Assembly: GCA_903857865.1 (NCBI GenBank)
Contig: CAIOGO010000004.1
Coordinates: 1-64,000, forward strand
DNA from: an uncultured bacterium
Lineage (GTDB): Bacteria; Bipolaricaulota; Bipolaricaulia; UBA7950; UBA9294
Direction of reading: 5' to 3'
DNA length: 64,000 bases
How positions within the stretch are numbered: position 1 is the first letter of the stretch; the number at the start of each line of letters is the position of its first letter. Below, piece after piece: positions 51,730 through 59,800 of the stretch. The position numbers and the translations under genes are program-made. Below the pieces are notes generated by a model that was not told the DNA's origin, made no database searches, and saw nothing but the letters and a program-made list of their open reading frames with translations.

Positions 51730-52524
51730 CTAGACGACTGCGCTCTCCCGGCCCTCGTCCAGCACCCCGTGCGTGAGAATCGTTGCATCGCCTCGGACGG
51801 CGAGCGCCGCGGCGTAATCCGCGGGCGCAGCCAGGTCATGGAGCGTCCAATCGCTGACGCCGATGCGGACAACCCGTCGCCCCTCGTCGGCGCCCACCGG
51901 GACCGCGCGCAGGCGAGACGGGACCCCACCCCCAAGACCCTTCAACACGGCCTCTTTTCTCGTCCAGATGCGGAAGAAGACTCTGCGCGCCTCGTCTTCC
52001 GGCAGCACGCTGAGGGCCGCAGCCTCATCGGTCGTGAAGAACCTCCGCGCGAGCCGAACGACGTCCGCATCGGGGTCGATGCGCTCGATGTCCACGCCCA
52101 CTCGATGCACTCGCGAGACCGCGAGCAGCATCCAGTCTTCCGAATGGGAGAGGCTGACGTGTAACGGGTGGCCAGACGCGTCGACGGTCGGAGCGCCGCG
52201 GCCGTGCCGCACGATCGCGACCTCATCAGGGTTGCACCTGAGGTAGCGGGCGAGGATCGAGCGGCGGGAGGCCCAGGCGATGCACGCTCGCTGGCGACGC
52301 GCGCGCGAGGCGATGCGGTCGAGGCACGCGTTCTCTCCGGCCGGCAAGAGACGGGCGAGTCTGGCGGCGTCGGCCGGCGGGACGAGGAGGGGCAGGCACC
52401 AGACGTCGACGTGTGGACGAATCCGCAGCCCCACGGCGGCGTCCGCGACTGTGCGCAGAGGTCCGAGACCCGTCTTCGGGGCGTCGCTCGACAGAAGCTC
52501 CCTCCTTTGCGATTCCCAATTCAT
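51730..52524 (-). CDS. 4'-phosphopantetheinyl transferase, Sfp/HetI type
   Basis: 264 residues. It transfers phosphopantetheine from CoA to carrier proteins. Motifs: HVSLSHSEDW (P2), VGVDIERID with the Mg-binding Asp and Glu (ppt-1), and FFRIWTRKEAVLKG (ppt-3). No PKS or NRPS gene is present, so its client may be the fatty-acid acyl carrier protein or a distant pathway. Confidence 0.92.
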   Translation of the reverse strand: MNWESQRRELLSSDAPKTGLGPLRTVADAAVGLRIRPHVDVWCLPLLVPPADAARLARLLPAGENACLDRIASRARRQRACIAWASRRSILARYLRCNPDEVAIVRHGRGAPTVDASGHPLHVSLSHSEDWMLLAVSRVHRVGVDIERIDPDADVVRLARRFFTTDEAAALSVLPEDEARRVFFRIWTRKEAVLKGLGGGVPSRLRAVPVGADEGRRVVRIGVSDWTLHDLAAPADYAAALAVRGDATILTHGVLDEGRESAVV

Positions 52525-52670
52525 GCCGTCGCCTCTTCATTCGGCCATCCACTGTACTGAGGAGGCAGCGGAGTTCCAACGTCCGTTCTGACTCCCCGGC
52601 TCGCGCGGTTTGAGAAAGCTCACTGACGCGCGGAAGATGAGTCGCACGGGATAGGGAGGAGGAGAAGGCG

Positions 52671-53066
52671 GTGAAGACCCGTTCGCTGCTCATGATCCCA
52701 GGTCCGGTCGAGTTCGAACCCGAGGTATACCAGGCGCTTGGGCTGCGACAAGTGCCTGCCGCCCCAGAGCACCGCGCTCACACGTTGACCGCCTGCTACC
52801 TCCCCGACGGAGTCTTCGGTTCCGCGTTTCTTCAAGCCGTCGCGGCCGCTGGGGTCGTGGTCGCCGGCGGACTGCACCCGGACCTCCGCGAGTGCACGTT
52901 CCGCGTCGGCCACATGGGCGCCGTCTGCCCGAGCGACATTTTCGCGGCACTCGGAGCGATCGAGGCGGGGTTGCGTGCGGTCGGCTGTGAGGTCGAGTCG
53001 GGAGCCGGCGTCACCGCAGCGGCCCGCGTCCTTGCCGCGGGGACGTCGCGTTCGAGCGGACGCTGA
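52671..53066 (+). pseudogene. Class V (serine/alanine-glyoxylate) aminotransferase with a large internal deletion
   Basis: A 131-residue frame starting at GTG (GGGAGGAGGAG upstream) joins the N-terminus of an AGXT-like aminotransferase (LLMIPGPVEFEPEVYQAL) directly to its C-terminal domain (RAHTLTACYLPDGV, VVVAGGLHPDL, FRVGHMGAVCPSDI). A full enzyme is about 370-390 residues; the middle, with the PLP lysine, is missing and the frame is kept. The product cannot be a transaminase. Confidence 0.85.
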
Positions 53067-53212
53067 GTCGCCGCAGCGCGAGCGTCGTCTCTCGGAGAGG
53101 GACGGCGGCGGCCCCCGGGCCGGACAAAGCCCGTTGACGAGCCGAATCGACGCGCCTATGATGGCGCCGCACCGCGCAATCCAACGCTCATCGAGCGAGA
53201 CAGGGCGATCGA

Positions 53213-54142
53213 ATGCTGACGTACTACAGGTTCGAGAACGGCAAACTCGTCTACGTCGACGGTCTGGAGGAGTGCCAGATCGTCCAAGCGATCAGCCCAA
53301 CTCCTGTCGAGCTTGATGCCCTGGTCGGGAACCTGGGCATCCCGATGGAATTCCTCACCGCGGCGACGGACCGCGACGAGCGGCCGCGCTTCGAGGTCGA
53401 GGAGGACTGCAAGCTCCTCGTCATCCGCGTTCCCCATCGCGACGTAGCATCGGTCACTCCCTACGTGACCTTAGCCTTCGCGATCATCCTCACTCCGCAG
53501 CGCGTGATCACCGTGTGCGCGGAGGACACGGCCCTCTGGGGAGAGCTTCTCTCGAGCCGCGGCCGGTTGCCGTCACCCGACGATCCGATTCACTTCCTCG
53601 GCACGGTCTTCCTGCACGTGGCCAGGCAGTACCTGGCGTTCCTTCAGAGCATTCGGCACGAGTCGGATGATGTGGAGCGCGCGATCCATGGCTCAATGAA
53701 GAATCAGACGCTCGTACGCATGCTGAATCTGGGGAAGTGCCTCGTGTACTTCACGACGTCACTGCGGGCGAACGAGCCGATGTGGGAACGAATGCGGCGC
53801 GTCGCGGGGCGGGACCTGACGGAGGAAGAGCAGGACCTTCTCGATGACGTGCGCGTCGAGTTCGGCCAAGCGCGCGATCTTGCCGACATCTACAGCAACA
53901 TCCTGAACGGGATGATGGACGCGTTCGCGTCGATCATCTCGAACAACGTCAGTTCCGTCATGAAGTTCCTCGCGACGATCACGATCGTTCTCATGCTCCC
54001 GACGCTCGTGAGTAGCACGCTTGGGATGAACGTCCCCTTGCCGTTCGGCGACTCCCCGTTTGCGTTCTGGGTCACCATTGGCGTGTCCTTCCTTCTCTCG
54101 GCGATTGCCGTGATCGCCTTCCTGCGAATGAAGATCTTCTGA
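53213..54142 (+). CDS. corA: CorA-family magnesium transporter
   Basis: 309 residues. Cytoplasmic alpha/beta domain, long helices, and two C-terminal membrane helices with the signature GMN (STLGMNVPLPF) between them. It forms a pentameric Mg2+/Co2+ channel in the membrane. CorA proteins of this length and MNV signature are ZntB/CorA-like; ion choice is inferred. Confidence 0.93.
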   Translation: MLTYYRFENGKLVYVDGLEECQIVQAISPTPVELDALVGNLGIPMEFLTAATDRDERPRFEVEEDCKLLVIRVPHRDVASVTPYVTLAFAIILTPQRVITVCAEDTALWGELLSSRGRLPSPDDPIHFLGTVFLHVARQYLAFLQSIRHESDDVERAIHGSMKNQTLVRMLNLGKCLVYFTTSLRANEPMWERMRRVAGRDLTEEEQDLLDDVRVEFGQARDLADIYSNILNGMMDAFASIISNNVSSVMKFLATITIVLMLPTLVSSTLGMNVPLPFGDSPFAFWVTIGVSFLLSAIAVIAFLRMKIF

Positions 54143-54507
54143 GCGATGTTGTGCTGGATCGCATCCCGCGGGGTGGCACCTCCTCGTTTCGTGGGCGTCG
54201 TTGGCGAGATCGGCCTTGAGCTGCTGCCGACCGTCATGGGCGGCAGAAAGCCGTCCTGCTGTTCGAGAGCCGCGATCTGATGCTGGGAGGGTTGTCCGCC
54301 GCGCTCGAGTTCCCCTCCGTCGAGCGCGAAGACAGCGGCGAGCTGGCCCTTCGCGATCGCGTGTTCCATGCGTGACCGCCGCCGACGGTCGGGCAGCCGA
54401 GGTCCTCAGTCCCTGATAGCGATCGGCGGACAAGCATGGAGGCGAGAGAACGTGCTAGAGTCTTCGTCGCGCGAACGCGCGCAACCGGCGGGAGAGGAGG
54501 GGACGCC
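54143..54507. other. Intergenic region between corA and the TolB-like gene
   Basis: No supported gene. The minus strand is open from 54369 but runs into the corA complement and matches nothing recognised. Confidence 0.4.
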
Positions 54508-55365
54508 ATGTGGACGAGAAGCCAGAGACACCGAGGTGGAGCGATCCTCATCCTTGCGATCGCATTCGCCGCGGCGCTGACCATCGCGTGTCCGGCCGAG
54601 ATCGCCTACGTCGGGGCCTTCGGAAGCGGTCTCGCGATCTACGTCGTCGATGAGGTCCATCTGACGACCCGTCCGCTCACATCAGGGCCCGTGGATACGG
54701 CGCCCGCGTGGTCGCCGGACGGTGCGCGCATCGCCTTCGTGCGCTGGGTGGGCGACGCTCCCGACGTCTTCGTGATCGACGCGGGCGGGACGCACCTCAC
54801 GCGGTTGACCAACACCCCCGGCCAAGACGCTGAGCCGGTCTGGAAACCCGATGGCACGGCCCTTGCCTTCCTCAGCGAGTTGGACGGGACGACGGCCGCC
54901 TATCTCGTGGACCCTGACGGCGCGAACCTGCGACGGTTCCCCGGGCTTCCCGACGGGATCGGCTCCCTCGACTGGTCGCCCGACGGCCAATTCGTCGCCT
55001 TCGACCGCATCGTCGACTACCAAGTCCACCTGTTCATTATGGACGTCGCGACGGAGGCGATTCGCGAGCTCCCGGGCGTGCTTGGCTCGCGGCCGTGCTG
55101 GTCGCCCGACGGAAGCCACATCGCGTTCAGCGGGGACCCTCACATCGGCCTCATCCGGCCGGATGGCACCGGCCTGCGGTGGCTGGCCAGGCAAGGAGGC
55201 CGCAACGAACACCCGACGTGGTCGCCCGACGGAACGCGGATTGCCTACCAGTCGGACTACCTCGGCCGCGACGTGATCTGCGTCGTCGGCGTGGCGACCG
55301 GTACCTTCGTCCGCCTGACTGACATCGGGACGTCGCCCGACTGGAACCCGGCACGCGCACCGTGA
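54508..55365 (+). CDS. Exported TolB-like WD40/PD40 beta-propeller protein
   Basis: 285 residues. Signal peptide (AILILAIAFAAALTIACPA, with a possible lipobox Cys), then PD40 blades each with WSPDG-I-A-F: APAWSPDGARIAF, PVWKPDGTALAF, LDWSPDGQFVAF, PCWSPDGSHIAF, PTWSPDGTRIAY. It resembles the propeller of TolB. No Pal/TolB operon nearby, so the role is unclear. The ATG at 54508 follows GGAGGGG. Confidence 0.88.
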   Translation: MWTRSQRHRGGAILILAIAFAAALTIACPAEIAYVGAFGSGLAIYVVDEVHLTTRPLTSGPVDTAPAWSPDGARIAFVRWVGDAPDVFVIDAGGTHLTRLTNTPGQDAEPVWKPDGTALAFLSELDGTTAAYLVDPDGANLRRFPGLPDGIGSLDWSPDGQFVAFDRIVDYQVHLFIMDVATEAIRELPGVLGSRPCWSPDGSHIAFSGDPHIGLIRPDGTGLRWLARQGGRNEHPTWSPDGTRIAYQSDYLGRDVICVVGVATGTFVRLTDIGTSPDWNPARAP

Positions 55366-55472
55366 TCCGGACAGCGTCGAGCGCCGCTGGCTACTGTGGC
55401 GCCAGGCACCCAAGTCGAAGCTGATACGCCGTGGCCTCGAGCGGGCGCCTCGCAAAGACGCCACGAGGAGTC

Positions 55473-55835
55473 ATGTCGGAAGCCAATCGACATGGAGACG
55501 GCGGGAGAAGTGCGTATACCCTCTTGCCCGAGGTGAGAGCCGTGAAGGGACGCGGAGCGGACGACGCGCTTGAGTCATTGCCGAACGTTGGCGCTGAGGT
55601 AGCGAGGCGCCTACGCGAGGCGGGCATCCAGACGGCGGTGGAGCTCAAGCGGCTGGGCAGCATCGAGGCTGCGGCTCGGTTGGCGAACGTGCGTCCCGAG
55701 GACGCGCCGTGTCGGAGTATGCTCTCTGGGCTCGAGGGCGCGATCCGCGGAGTGCGATGGCATGCGATCCCGAAAGAAGAGCGGGAGCGGCTGTGGGACG
55801 ACTACTGCGCCCGTGTCGGGGTGGACGCGAAGTGA
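55473..55835 (+). CDS. TfoX C-terminal-domain protein
   Basis: 120 residues. A stand-alone TfoX_C helical domain ([57 protein letters not shown]). In TfoX/Sxy this domain follows a regulatory N-domain that controls competence; here only the C-domain is present, of unknown function. The first 40 residues are not conserved and the exact start is uncertain. Confidence 0.85.
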   Translation: MSEANRHGDGGRSAYTLLPEVRAVKGRGADDALESLPNVGAEVARRLREAGIQTAVELKRLGSIEAAARLANVRPEDAPCRSMLSGLEGAIRGVRWHAIPKEERERLWDDYCARVGVDAK

Positions 55836-55863
55836 GTCGCCTGCCATGTCAGCTGAGGTGAGA

Positions 55864-56241
55864 ATGGCCGAGCGATGGCCCAGAGCGCTCGCAATCATCG
55901 GTCTTGCTGGCATGATCCTCGGGGCTGTCGATCCTCTTGAGGGATCGGTAGTCATCCTGCCCGGGGTTGGCCTGGCCGCTCTCGCAGCATTCCTCGGCAA
56001 GGGACGGTGGCGCGTGCTCCTCTACTGGGCCCTGGTCCTGGTGGCGGTCGGCGCCGCGGCGATGTGGATCCTGAGCACGCTCGGAGGCATTGGTGGAAGC
56101 ACGGGACGTTCGGACTGGTGGGGACTCATCGTGCTGCCCTACGCCGTCGGCTGGGTCATGGGCGTCGTCGGCGGTGTCCTGACGTTGCTCCAGTTTTTCA
56201 GCCGTCCGAAGCTGCCGGGCCAAGGCGAGAAGCCGGCGTAG
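55864..56241 (+). CDS. Small membrane protein with about four helices
   Basis: 125 residues: helices around ALAIIGLAGMILGAV, VVILPGVGLAALAAFLG, VLLYWALVLVAVGAAAMWIL and LIVLPYAVGWVMGVVGGVLTLL. No family recognised. The ATG at 55864 follows GAGGTGA; an ATG at 55846 is an alternative. Confidence 0.65.
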   Translation: MAERWPRALAIIGLAGMILGAVDPLEGSVVILPGVGLAALAAFLGKGRWRVLLYWALVLVAVGAAAMWILSTLGGIGGSTGRSDWWGLIVLPYAVGWVMGVVGGVLTLLQFFSRPKLPGQGEKPA

Positions 56242-56303
56242 GTCGTTGTGCCGGAGCCGCAGGCGTCATCCCAAGGTTGGCGATGTTCAGGAGAGGCGAT
56301 GAC

Positions 56304-56807
56304 GTGGCGAAGAAGAAAACGTGGCGCGAGAAGCTGGACAATGACAAGGGCCTCTCGCGCGTCGTCGAGGTCGACGAGCGGATGAGCTCGCGCTGGGGTG
56401 CAGGGACGTTCGTCATCCCCGCGCCGCGCGAAGTCGACGAACTCATGCGCGCCGTGCCTGAAGGGAAGCTGACGACGATCAACCACTTGCGCGAGACGCT
56501 GGCGACACGTCACGCCGCGACGATCGCGTGCCCGATCACGACCGGCATGTTCGCCCGCATCGCCGCCGAGGCGGCGGCCGAAGACGAGAAGGACGGACGC
56601 ATCGACATCACCCCGTACTGGCGAACGCTCAAGACGGGCGGGGAAGTCAACCCGAAGTACCCCGGCGGGTGCGAAGGCCAGAGGGAGCGACTCGAGGCCG
56701 AGGGGCACGTCGTCGTCCAAAAGGGGAAGCGCTGCATCGTCCAGGACCACGAGAAGTCCCTGGCCGAGGTCCTAGGCCCTGCAAAGAAGAAGAGAGGAGT
56801 TTCGTGA
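56304..56807 (+). CDS. MGMT-like (alkyltransferase-fold) family protein
   Basis: 167 residues from a GTG at 56304 (an ATG at 56283 is an alternative). The family pattern is WGAGTFVIPAPREVDELM, VPEGKLTTINHLRETL, ACPITTGMFARIA, ITPYWRTLKTGGEVNPKYPGG (shown in parts). It is related to the DNA-binding domain of O6-alkylguanine alkyltransferases, but no PCHR alkyl-acceptor motif is present, so a DNA-binding alkyltransferase-like role is inferred. Overlaps the next gene (GTGA). Confidence 0.8.
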   Translation: MAKKKTWREKLDNDKGLSRVVEVDERMSSRWGAGTFVIPAPREVDELMRAVPEGKLTTINHLRETLATRHAATIACPITTGMFARIAAEAAAEDEKDGRIDITPYWRTLKTGGEVNPKYPGGCEGQRERLEAEGHVVVQKGKRCIVQDHEKSLAEVLGPAKKKRGVS

Positions 56808-57064
56808 GCACGAAGACGCCGCGTCTCTACAGAGGTCTCGCCTGGCTGTGGCCGCTGTGGGGCGACCCGGGCGGCGAGTACGCCGAGTGGTGCGCGCACG
56901 TCGTCGCGATGATCGAGAAGCACGCGAAGCGCGAGGCGGGGTTCGAGGTCCACGACGACCGTTGGCGCCCGGGATCGGTGAAGACGCACATCGCCGTCAA
57001 CCCCGTCGAAGCGCGGCCGTTGGCCCTCCGAGTTCATAGGGAGAGAGAGGATTGCGATGATTGA
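56804..57064 (+). pseudogene. Class I methyltransferase with an internal deletion
   Basis: An 86-residue frame from a GTG that overlaps the previous stop. The start, LYRGLAWLWPLWGDPGGEYAEWC, matches the N-terminus of a known class I SAM methyltransferase subgroup, but the SAM-binding GxGxG region is absent; the frame jumps after KREAG to a C-terminal-like FEVHDDRWRPG and an unrelated tail. Together with 52671 this is a second in-frame deletion derivative. Confidence 0.65.
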
Positions 57065-57836
57065 GCTAGTGCCATCCGAGTTCGCCCTTGCCGTGCCCTT
57101 GTTCGCCGGCATCGACCACAACGTCCCCATCGTCTTCTCCGTGCTCGAGGGGACTGCGGCGGGCAGAGTGTTCGTCGACGACGTCGACGACGTCGACTAC
57201 GTCGATCGAGCCGACTGCCCGCGCTCGGCGTTCCTCGCGGTCAGCGATGCCTTCTCCTACGTCGCCGGCGACGAGACAGACGACGCCTTCGGCCGCGACC
57301 TCGTGGCGCTCATCTTCGGCGACCTTCTCCCGAGCCAGGAGGAGCAGGAGCTCGTCGTCTTCGCATTCACCGATGCCTGGCGCGTAAAGCTCGACACTCT
57401 GCTCGCCCCGAAGGGCGCAATCCGCATCCACCGGAAGGCGTTCTCGTTTGACGCCGCTCATGCTCCCGACTTTCGTCTCTGGCGCAGCCGCGTGCCGGCC
57501 GGCTACCGCATGGAATCGACCGGCGTCGTGGTCGGCGACCCGCGATTTGGCGTGCGCCTGATGAAGGACCAGGACGTGATCAGCGAGTGCCGTGCCGTCT
57601 TCGTCGGCCGCGGCGCGGCCGAGATCGACGTGCACACGGACGAGAACCATCGCAACCTTGGCCTCGGCGCTCTCACGGCAAGCGCGTTCCTCGACGCGTG
57701 CCACGCCCGCGCCCTACGGCCCAACTGGTCCTGCTGGCCGGAGCGCGAAGCGTCGATCGCCCTCGCCAAGAAGCTCGGGTTCGTCGAGCAGGACGACGTA
57801 CCCGCGCATCTGGCCGTTCACTCTGCGAACGGCTAG
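57057..57836 (+). CDS. GNAT-type acetyltransferase with VDD repeat
   Basis: 259 residues, GNAT_acetyltransferase-type domain in the C-terminal half (AVFVGRGAAEIDVHTDENHRNLGLG acetyl-CoA region, SIALAKKLGF). A simple 9-base repeat (gtcgacgac) at 57172-57198 encodes VDDVDDVDYVD at residues about 39-49. The start overlaps the previous frame by 8 bases and follows GGGAGAG. Confidence 0.8.
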   Translation: MIELVPSEFALAVPLFAGIDHNVPIVFSVLEGTAAGRVFVDDVDDVDYVDRADCPRSAFLAVSDAFSYVAGDETDDAFGRDLVALIFGDLLPSQEEQELVVFAFTDAWRVKLDTLLAPKGAIRIHRKAFSFDAAHAPDFRLWRSRVPAGYRMESTGVVVGDPRFGVRLMKDQDVISECRAVFVGRGAAEIDVHTDENHRNLGLGALTASAFLDACHARALRPNWSCWPEREASIALAKKLGFVEQDDVPAHLAVHSANG

Positions 57837-57902
57837 GGAGAACAGCGACTCGCAGTGCGAGTCGCTCGGGAGAGTGCCCGGACTGCTGGCATTCTCCTGC
57901 CC
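57829..57902. repeat. Hairpin repeat element, copy 1
   Basis: Hairpin AGCGACTCG...CGAGTCGCT (57844-57866), then hairpin GGGAGAGTGC...GCATTCTCC (57868-57897). The linker GGCTAGGGAGAAC at 57831 also belongs to the family. Begins at the stop of the GNAT gene. Confidence 0.7.
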
Positions 57903-57921
57903 GCGAGGAGGCAGGATGGTG

Positions 57922-57979
57922 GCCACTCGTGCGCCGAGTGGCTAGGGAGAATGCCTGAAACGCTGGCGTTCTCCTGGCC
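57922..57979. repeat. Hairpin repeat element, copy 2
   Basis: Hairpin CCACTCG...CGAGTGG, linker CTA, hairpin GGGAGAATGC...GCGTTCTCC, ending TGGCC. Lies just before the nucleotidyltransferase pseudogene. Confidence 0.75.
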
Positions 57980-57992
57980 ATGGGGAGGGCAT

Positions 57993-58580
57993 ATGGTGAA
58001 TGCCGAGGATGCACTCGGGATCCTGAAGCGGCTCTCGGCTGGCAGAATCAAGGTTTGGGTCTGTGGCGGCTGAGGTATTGACGCCCTGCTCGGACGAGAG
58101 ACGCGGGCCGCTCGCGGGGCGAGCGGCTAGGGAGAACGCTCGGACTGCCAGCGTTCTCCTGGCCCTCTGGTATTGCTCGACAACATCGTCCGAGCGCGCG
58201 AGATGCTCAAGCGCGACGGATACAACCTGAAGGAGCTCTGGGCCGAGAACCTCCGCACGGCTGATTCGCGCGGCGTCGAGACCGACACGGCTATCCTTCT
58301 CGAAGACGCGGCCGGCCGCTAGATTGACCTCCACGCCATCCGGCCCGATGAGCACGGCAACGGGATTCCCGCCTATGGCGGTGAAGGCATGGTGTCCGGG
58401 AAGGCTGACCTAGCGTGCGTGGGCCCGATCGCCGGGATGCCCGTTCGCTGCATCAGCGGCCAGATGCAGATGCAGTGCCACACCGGTTACACGCTGCCGG
58501 AGAGGCATGTGCGAGATCTCGAGCTGCTGCGTGCGGGACTGGCGGCGCATATGGAGAACTCTGACGGGGCATCTGCCTGA
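57993..58580 (+). pseudogene. Nucleotidyltransferase (LnuA/AadB-like) pseudogene disrupted by a hairpin repeat
   Basis: In one frame: MVNAEDALGILKRLS, KVWVCGG then TGA (58071) where Trp of GGWGIDALLG is expected, GIDALLGRETRA, an inserted hairpin repeat of about 60 bases (58110-58170) carrying TAG (58128), LLDNIVRAREML, DAAGR then TAG (58320), IDLHAIRPDEHGNG, and HTGYTLPERHVRDLELL. This matches lincosamide/aminoglycoside-type nucleotidyltransferases over the full length with three stop codons. Confidence 0.88.
58110..58164. repeat. Hairpin repeat element, copy 3 (inside pseudogene)
   Basis: Hairpin CCGCTCG...CGAGCGG, linker CTA, hairpin GGGAGAACGCT...AGCGTTCTCC, ending TGGCC. It interrupts the nucleotidyltransferase frame after GRETRA, so the element must be able to insert. 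Confidence 0.75.
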
Positions 58581-58879
58581 CAGCAGTATCAAGGAGCCCA
58601 GGTTCATCCCAGACCACCGTGCTGCGCCCGACCTGGCTGCCGCGTTGGGCGCCGCTCACGATGCGACTGAGCGTGGAGCTGCCGATGAGGCCACAAGTTA
58701 CCTGGAACTGGTCCGCGGAACCCAGTCGGACTGCGGGCCATCCCGTAGCGCATTGCTCTGCAACATGGGCTCGCTAGAATGGCGGATGATCACAGCGATG
58801 CGGCTAGCGGGAAGTAGGGCGTTCATGACTGGTGCGGGACCCTGGCAGCGAAGCTAGCGGCGTTGTGTCAGGTGAGGGA

Positions 58880-59800
58880 ATGATCCAGACACCAACCGTA
58901 TTCATCACCGGAGCCGGTGCAAGCGTCGAGTATGGTCTTCCATTGGGAGCCGACCTCGTGAAGAGAGTCGTACTGCTCACGAGGCAGCCGAACAGCGGCC
59001 TCCGGCAAGCTCTTGCGAAGGCCGGAGTCAGCATCGCTGATGCAGAAGCCTTCAGCACACGGCTCAGTGGCTCCGACCCCAGTTCAATCGACACATTCCT
59101 TGAGAACAACACGGAGGAGTTCATCCGAATAGGAAAGGCGGCGATTGCACTCGTCATTCTCCTGGCTGAGGGGCACTGCCTGGAGCTAGGTCGACTTGGC
59201 CCAGAGCCTCCTAAGGACCACTGGTTGAAGTATATCTGGAATCTCGCACTCGCGGGGTGTACCGCGGCAACGTTGGCCACCAACCGCGTCAGTTTCGTCA
59301 CATTCAACTACGACCGCGCTCTCGAGACATACCTGGACGGAGTGATTCGGAACGCATTTGGCTTGGAGGGAAGTGAGGCACGCGAGCTCCGCGAACAGGC
59401 GTTCCCGATTGTGCATCTCCATGGAGCGGTCTCCGGTGTCGAGTTCGGCGCTGATCCGGGAGAGCTGCTGAACGGTCGACTGGAGGAGACAGCCGAGGGC
59501 ATCAAGGTCATCCATGAGGCTATCCCGCAGGATGATCCGGCGTTCAGGAGGGCTTTCGAGCTACTCCGGGGAGCACTACTGGTGTGCTGCCTGGGGTTCG
59601 GCTACCACCCGACGAACGTGCAGCGCCTCCGCGTGAAGGACCTGATGAGGACTCCGAGCGCCAAGTTCTGTGGTAGCGCGTACGGCATGGGGACAGCGGA
59701 GATCAAGCAGGCCGAGGGGCCGCTAAGGCTGGAGATCGACCGGTTGTCCAAAGGCCTGAAGTGCGAGGCTTTCCTTCGGGAGCGCGTCGTGCTCGCATGA
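58880..59800 (+). CDS. SIR2-like (SIR2_2-type) NAD-binding protein, candidate defence effector
   Basis: 306 residues. The N-terminal NAD-binding VFITGAGASVEYGLPLG (GAGAS at residues 11-15), N143 and D145 in SFVTFNYDRALETYL, and catalytic H181 in IVHLHGAV define a SIR2-like fold of the type used by prokaryotic NAD-depleting antiviral systems. The C-terminus has CCLGFGYHPTNVQRL, seen in stand-alone SIR2_2 proteins. It probably hydrolyses NAD upon activation. The ATG at 58880 follows GGTGAGGG. Its stop overlaps the next gene (ATGA), so the two are translated as a pair. Confidence 0.85.
   Translation: MIQTPTVFITGAGASVEYGLPLGADLVKRVVLLTRQPNSGLRQALAKAGVSIADAEAFSTRLSGSDPSSIDTFLENNTEEFIRIGKAAIALVILLAEGHCLELGRLGPEPPKDHWLKYIWNLALAGCTAATLATNRVSFVTFNYDRALETYLDGVIRNAFGLEGSEARELREQAFPIVHLHGAVSGVEFGADPGELLNGRLEETAEGIKVIHEAIPQDDPAFRRAFELLRGALLVCCLGFGYHPTNVQRLRVKDLMRTPSAKFCGSAYGMGTAEIKQAEGPLRLEIDRLSKGLKCEAFLRERVVLA

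Noticed and set aside
53890-54369. Minus-strand gene opposite corA
   Set aside because: Mostly the complement of corA, with no ribosome binding site or recognised domain.
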